Source: Symbiodinium natans (Eukaryota > Sar > Dinophyceae > Suessiales > Symbiodiniaceae). From it: a DNA stretch of 52,500 nt. Both the position numbers and the translations under genes were made by a program. Under the pieces are notes generated by a model. That model saw nothing but the letters and a program-made list of their open reading frames with translations. It made no database searches and was not told the DNA's origin. The stretch lies in the NCBI GenBank assembly GCA_905221605.1, contig CAJNDS010000634.1:1-52500 (forward strand), given 5' to 3'. Numbering within the stretch: position 1 is the stretch's first letter; each line of letters opens with the position of its first letter. This document shows positions 51,801 through 52,500 of the stretch, piece after piece.

Positions 51801-52405
51801 ATATTTCAAGAGGTCCTTGCAAAACCTAACGTTAGGTGGTCGCTGCAGGATCGAGAAGATGCTGAAGATAATAAACTCCCGATGAGCCGAAGGTTCTACA
51901 AAACCACCTTTGACCAAGCCCCCCTGATGGCTTTGTGCCCCTTACTCCAAACCCTAAACCCTAAACCCTAAACCCTAAACCCTAAACCCTAAACCCTAAA
52001 CCCTAAACCCTAAACCCTAAACCCTAAACCCTAAACCCTAACCCGAAACCCTCCCAAGCTCAACCGGCCTCGACCACCCCAGAGTAGTGCGCCTCTTGCT
52101 CCTTTAGCCTCTTCTCCTGCTCCCCAAGGCGGTGCACAAACCCAAAACCCTAAACCCTAAACCTGAAACCCTAAACCCTAAACCCTAAACCTCATACCTT
52201 GCCTTTTTGCTTATTCCATGCGCTGCTGAACCGTGGAGGAGAGTTGCTGAAGCGTGGCACACGCAAGCCTGCACAACGGGCCGGTACCCGTCTGACACTT
52301 GTCTGCCAGTCTACCCATCGCCTGCTCCCCATGCAACTGCCCACTAGGCATGGGGTCCAGCTGCTTCTCACGCTCATTGGCCATCTGCATCTCTTTCCTT
52401 TCCTC
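37372..52405 (-). CDS. Coiled-coil protein encoded by at least 24 micro-exons (partial gene)
   Basis: Read on the minus strand, a series of 21-66 nt blocks encodes heptad-type, Glu/Lys/Gln/Ala-rich peptides. Most have an acceptor AG|G and a GC, GT or GA donor. By my reading 14 donors are GC, 5 GT and 5 GA, and 20 of 24 exon lengths are divisible by three, so exons can be added or lost without frame change. Families are A (36 nt), B (66), B' (45), C (21 core), D (45), E (25) and single exons. The order B-A-C-D-B'-A-E is seen nearly twice. The 24 exons together are about 990 nt in 15 kb. A filament, scaffold or cytoskeletal role is a guess from the coiled coil. The 5' end is outside the window or unrecognised, and exon G is shared with the region to the left, so both could be one gene. 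Confidence 0.55.
37802..37888. mobile_element. Family T3 inverted-repeat element
   Basis: Left arm GTTCCCCCTTATCCTAACAG pairs with right arm CTGCTAGTCTAAGGGGAAC. Other members: 11264-11350, 28610-28690 (left arm), 43122-43153 (left arm), 43727-43794, 44876-44979, 50676-50759. Better copies contain TACTAACAG in the arm. Confidence 0.7.
38270..38307 (-). CDS. Possible exon, AEKAHEKSPAEI
   Basis: 38 nt, acceptor GTTGAG|GCC and GC donor ATCAG|GCCGCA. The frame is open upstream (ICVKTALVE), resembling the start of exon M (VKTAQE) of the tandem units. Confidence 0.4.
38711..38935. mobile_element. Family T1 element with internal insertion
   Basis: Left end CCTGGTAGCTCAG, right end CTGGGCTGCCAAC; about twice the length of the intact copy because an unrelated stretch (about 38795-38880) sits inside. 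Confidence 0.6.
38975..39285. repeat. Telomere-type cassette
   Basis: CCCTAAA/CCCCAAA 38975-39050, island 39051-39125, G run 39126-39139, TTTAGGG array to 39235, then mixed TTTGGGG/TTTAGGG. Confidence 0.85.
39466..39597. repeat. CCCTAGA and CCCTAAA array
   Basis: A block of CCCTAGA heptamers (with CCCTGGA) changes abruptly into canonical CCCTAAA. Confidence 0.9.
39621..39679 (-). CDS. Possible exon, DLKAVQKQADLAVHMCMEY
   Basis: 59 nt, acceptor AGCCAG|GAC and GA donor TACAG|GAAGGC. Cassette: CCCTAAA/CCCTAGA at 39466-39597, TTTAGGG at 39695-39765. Confidence 0.45.
40071..40121 (-). CDS. Coiled-coil exon, AEKAKLTEENAKLRVDV
   Basis: 51 nt, acceptor TGAGAG|GCC and GC donor GACGTG|GCAAAG. Leucine-zipper-like spacing. 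A TGA just upstream in frame supports the acceptor position. Confidence 0.5.
40313..40337 (-). CDS. Exon E copy 2, EKRNKAGE
   Basis: Acceptor GGTCAG|GAG, GT donor GTGAGG|GTCTGA, 25 nt. It is only 55 bp from exon A copy 5, so the intron is tiny or the donor choice is wrong. Confidence 0.4.
40393..40428 (-). CDS. Exon A copy 5, ARDDMEREAKEQ
   Basis: 36 nt, acceptor GTGGAG|GCA and GC donor GAGCAG|GCGGAG. Closest to copy 3. Confidence 0.6.
40616..40660 (-). CDS. Exon B' copy 2, ANVQEERSKIQTVSK
   Basis: 45 nt, acceptor GCAACAG|GCG and GC donor AGCAAG|GCAACC. Cassette: CCCTAAA at 40558-40591, TTTAGGG at 40694-40735. Confidence 0.55.
40858..41022. repeat. CCCTAAA array
   Basis: Imperfect start, then about 13 perfect units at 40930-41020, on the low-coordinate side of exon D copy 2. 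Confidence 0.95.
41050..41094 (-). CDS. Exon D copy 2, GSQHSELHKKIAQLE
   Basis: 45 nt, acceptor GCCTAG|GGC and GC donor CTGGAG|GCCGGG. Same boundaries as copy 1 at 45467-45511. A family T2 element (41118-41215) lies 24 bp upstream in gene sense. Confidence 0.6.
41118..41215 (-). mobile_element. Family T2 element
   Basis: In minus sense starts CTGGGTAGGCCCC and ends GGGCCATCCTAG, like transporter intron 2. Just upstream, in gene sense, of exon D copy 2, so it is probably part of that intron. Confidence 0.65.
41363..41383 (-). CDS. Exon C copy 3, ERQAQEA
   Basis: 21 nt, acceptor TCTGACAG|GAA, GA donor GAAGCG|GATGGG. Cassette: CCCTAAA at 41219-41303, TTTAGGG at 41391-41424. Confidence 0.5.
41773..41808 (-). 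CDS. Exon A copy 4, ARENLEKEAKDK
   Basis: 36 nt, acceptor CATCGCAG|GCT and GC donor GACAAG|GCAGCT. Cassette: CCCTAAA at 41638-41690, TTTAGGG at 41818-41880. Confidence 0.65.
42512..42577 (-). CDS. Exon B copy 2, AELESEQKMLRDERGKTEALTK
   Basis: 66 nt, acceptor CCCTGCAG|GCG lies at the end of a telomere-type run, GC donor ACCAAG|GCGTGG. Cassette: CCCTAAA at 42352-42483, TTTAGGG from 42582. Confidence 0.65.
42582..42925. repeat. TTTAGGG array followed by homogenised TTGAGGG array
   Basis: Canonical TTTAGGG (42623-42755) passes into about 19 units of TTGAGGG (42756-42893), then TCTAGGG. Each variant forms a clean block, so variants spread locally. Confidence 0.95.
43465..43525. repeat. Nonamer AAACCCTCT array
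   Basis: Six or so units of a 9 bp derivative of the telomere repeat. Confidence 0.9.
43868..43892 (-). CDS. Exon E copy 1, EKRAKASE
   Basis: Acceptor CCACAG|GAA, GT donor GCGAAG|GTTTGA (25 nt). Similarity to copy 2 continues into EGLKQL, so a donor further on is possible. Confidence 0.45.
44522..44557 (-). CDS. Exon A copy 3, ARDDLAKEAKEQ
   Basis: 36 nt, acceptor CGAAAG|GCA and GT donor GAGCAG|GTGCGA. Confidence 0.6.
44720..44764 (-). CDS. Exon B' copy 1, AQLAEERGKMQGVVK
   Basis: 45 nt, acceptor GCGGAG|GCG and GC donor GTTAAG|GCCTTG. Cassette: CCCTAAA at 44606-44669, TTTAGGG at 44789-44869. Similar to the C-terminal two thirds of exon B (EER-K motif). Confidence 0.55.
45467..45511 (-). 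CDS. Exon D copy 1, GEKHAELNKKITQLE
   Basis: 45 nt, acceptor TCCGAG|GGC and GC donor CTCGAG|GCTTGA. If the GC donor were not used, the frame would hit TGA after one codon. A clear heptad with Leu/Ile at a/d positions. Confidence 0.6.
45691..45711 (-). CDS. Exon C copy 2, ERQANEA
   Basis: 21 nt, acceptor CTGACAG|GAG, GA donor GAAGCC|GACCGG. Confidence 0.5.
45880..47700. repeat. Degenerate satellite built on CCACACCCTAAGAAATCCTC
   Basis: About 1.8 kb of diverged copies of CACACCCTATGAAATCCTC followed by TTCTGGGCCTCATTCGTAAT and an AT-rich spacer. A larger unit (AAAGCCACAGCTTCGTTCGT ... AAGAGGCCACACCC) recurs near 46185, 46910 and 47220. No gene. Confidence 0.85.
47845..48335. repeat. Long foldback (inverted repeat, arms about 200-245 bp)
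   Basis: Left arm outer end CCAAAAATCCAAAAATCC and GGAGCCGGGAGGCCGCC match the right arm in reverse complement, with nearly perfect pairing through CTTGCTCCTGGCCTC (47991) and GAGGCCAGGAGCAAG (48178). The midpoint is near 48092. Smaller palindromes around ACCATGGTTTTTTTGGATTTT are nested inside. Built mainly from GGATTTTT/AAAAATCC words. Confidence 0.9.
48336..49182. other. Intron-like stretch without recognised exon
   Basis: G run (48638-48650), AT microsatellite (48655-48720), degenerate CTCTGCG minisatellite (48825-48960). Confidence 0.5.
49183..49218 (-). CDS. Exon A copy 2, AQEDLEKEGKEK
   Basis: 36 nt, acceptor CTGACAG|GCG and GC donor GAGAAG|GCGGCT. It precedes the longest exon-free stretch of the gene (49.18 to 45.71 kb), which contains the foldback and the satellite. 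Confidence 0.6.
49234..49315. repeat. CCCTAAA array switching to CCCTAAG
   Basis: Four canonical units, then about seven units of CCCTAAG. It sits on the high-coordinate side of exon A copy 2, opposite to the usual orientation. Confidence 0.9.
49417..49437 (-). CDS. Exon C copy 1, DRQAQEA
   Basis: 21 nt core, acceptor GCGGCAG|GAC, GC donor GAAGCC|GCCAGA. An alternative GC donor nine bases on would extend it to DRQAQEAARK (49408-49437). Copies 2 and 3 have GA donors at the 21 nt position. Confidence 0.45.
49646..49681 (-). CDS. Exon A copy 1, AREELEKTVKEK
   Basis: 36 nt, acceptor TGCCAG|GCA and GT donor GAGAAG|GTCCCT. One of five copies of exon A with identical length. Confidence 0.6.
50167..50263 (-). 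mobile_element. Family T2 element
   Basis: In minus sense starts CTAGGTAGGCCCC and ends GGGCCATCCAG, flanked by GTAA and GTCA. Lies in the intron between exon B copy 1 and exon A copy 1. Confidence 0.65.
50383..50448 (-). CDS. Exon B copy 1, AQLDAEQKMLKHERSKNEALSK
   Basis: 66 nt, GT donor AGCAAG|GTGCGA. The acceptor is formed directly by the end of a telomere-type array (CCCTAAACCCAG|GCG). Same length and phase as copy 2 at 42512-42577, with many conservative differences. Confidence 0.65.
50454..50535. repeat. TTTAGGG array abutting exon B copy 1
   Basis: Its last units, read on the minus strand, run straight into the acceptor CCCTAAACCCAG|G. Confidence 0.9.
50846..50887 (-). CDS. Coiled-coil micro-exon, EALKQKEAAAKAQQ
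   Basis: 42 nt, acceptor CCTGCAG|GAG and GC donor CAGCAG|GCGCGC. The downstream intron carries family T3 and T4 elements and a telomere-type array one after another. Confidence 0.5.
51429..51491 (-). CDS. Coiled-coil micro-exon, EQKAQLRKTEQERDGAKEEAK
   Basis: 63 nt, acceptor CAGCAG|GAG and GA donor GCCAAG|GAGCGA. It lies in a telomere-type cassette: CCCTAAA run at 51372-51395, TTTAGGG run at 51497-51510. Confidence 0.5.
51950..52193. repeat. CCCTAAA arrays on both sides of the QEKRLKEQE exon
   Basis: Array 51950-52050 (about 13 units) and a shorter one 52141-52193. Confidence 0.9.
52093..52119 (-). CDS. Coiled-coil micro-exon, QEKRLKEQE
   Basis: 27 nt, acceptor GGGGAG|CAG (not AG|G) and GC donor CAAGAG|GCGCAC. 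The frame is open upstream to include HRLGE, so the 5' limit could be earlier. Confidence 0.4.
52358..52405 (-). CDS. Coiled-coil micro-exon, EERKEMQMANEREKQL
   Basis: 48 nt, acceptor GTCTCAG|GAG and GA donor CAGCTG|GACCCC. Sequence left of it (52200-52290) reads ATLQQLSSTVQQRME in the same strand and may hold another exon. Confidence 0.45.
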
Positions 52406-52500
52406 CTGAGACCTTCGCTGGGAAACAGCCACATGCCAGATCGTGCCGCTATGCTGCTACTACACTCCAAAGCTGCTCGGAGCGTGACTCGCGCAAGAGC

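Overview
The window looks like nuclear DNA of a eukaryote, most likely a dinoflagellate (inference, about 75% sure). Three things point there. First, (TTTAGGG)n telomere-type repeats are scattered over most of the window. Second, every exon I can recognise is on the minus strand, as in dinoflagellate unidirectional gene arrays. Third, the reconstructed introns use GC and GA donors as well as GT, and most acceptors read AG|G, which is the splice signature described for Symbiodiniaceae. No rRNA, tRNA, CRISPR array or transposase gene was recognised. Coding density is very low and most open frames are accidental.

Layout. 1-17.3 kb: mostly gene-poor, with telomere-type arrays in alternating orientation, low-complexity repeats, a 1 kb AT-rich island (15.6-16.65 kb) and a few possible exons. 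17.4-20.4 kb: one complete five-exon gene on the minus strand for a 529-residue APC-superfamily amino-acid/polyamine transporter. It is the only product identified with good confidence. Its joins keep frame and protein homology, and three of its four introns show direct repeats at both ends and/or terminal inverted repeats, i.e. they are introner-type insertions. 21.7-36.2 kb: a minus-strand mosaic of tiny Ala/Pro/Glu-rich exons repeated in tandem units (six units of about 1.12-1.2 kb plus three older, looser ones), with a duplicated zinc-ribbon exon. 37.3-52.4 kb: a minus-strand series of at least 24 micro-exons (21-66 nt), most a multiple of three, encoding coiled-coil heptads. A seven-exon module is duplicated as a block, and the introns are filled with telomere-type arrays, several small inverted-repeat element families, a degenerate satellite and a 490 bp foldback.

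The most unusual property is how the repeats sit relative to exons. On the plus strand many exons lie in a cassette (CCCTAAA)n - exon - (TTTAGGG)n. In pre-mRNA sense the intron therefore starts with UUUAGGG repeats and ends with CCCUAAA repeats that could pair with each other. The telomere-type repeats thus behave like terminal inverted repeats of introns. Together with the introner families, this suggests a genome where small insertions are routinely converted into introns and telomere-type sequence is a regular part of them.

Limits: exon calls come from reading frame, splice-site pattern and similarity between copies inside the window. No transcript or database evidence was available, and gene ends, intermediate exons and the number of separate genes in 21-52 kb are uncertain.
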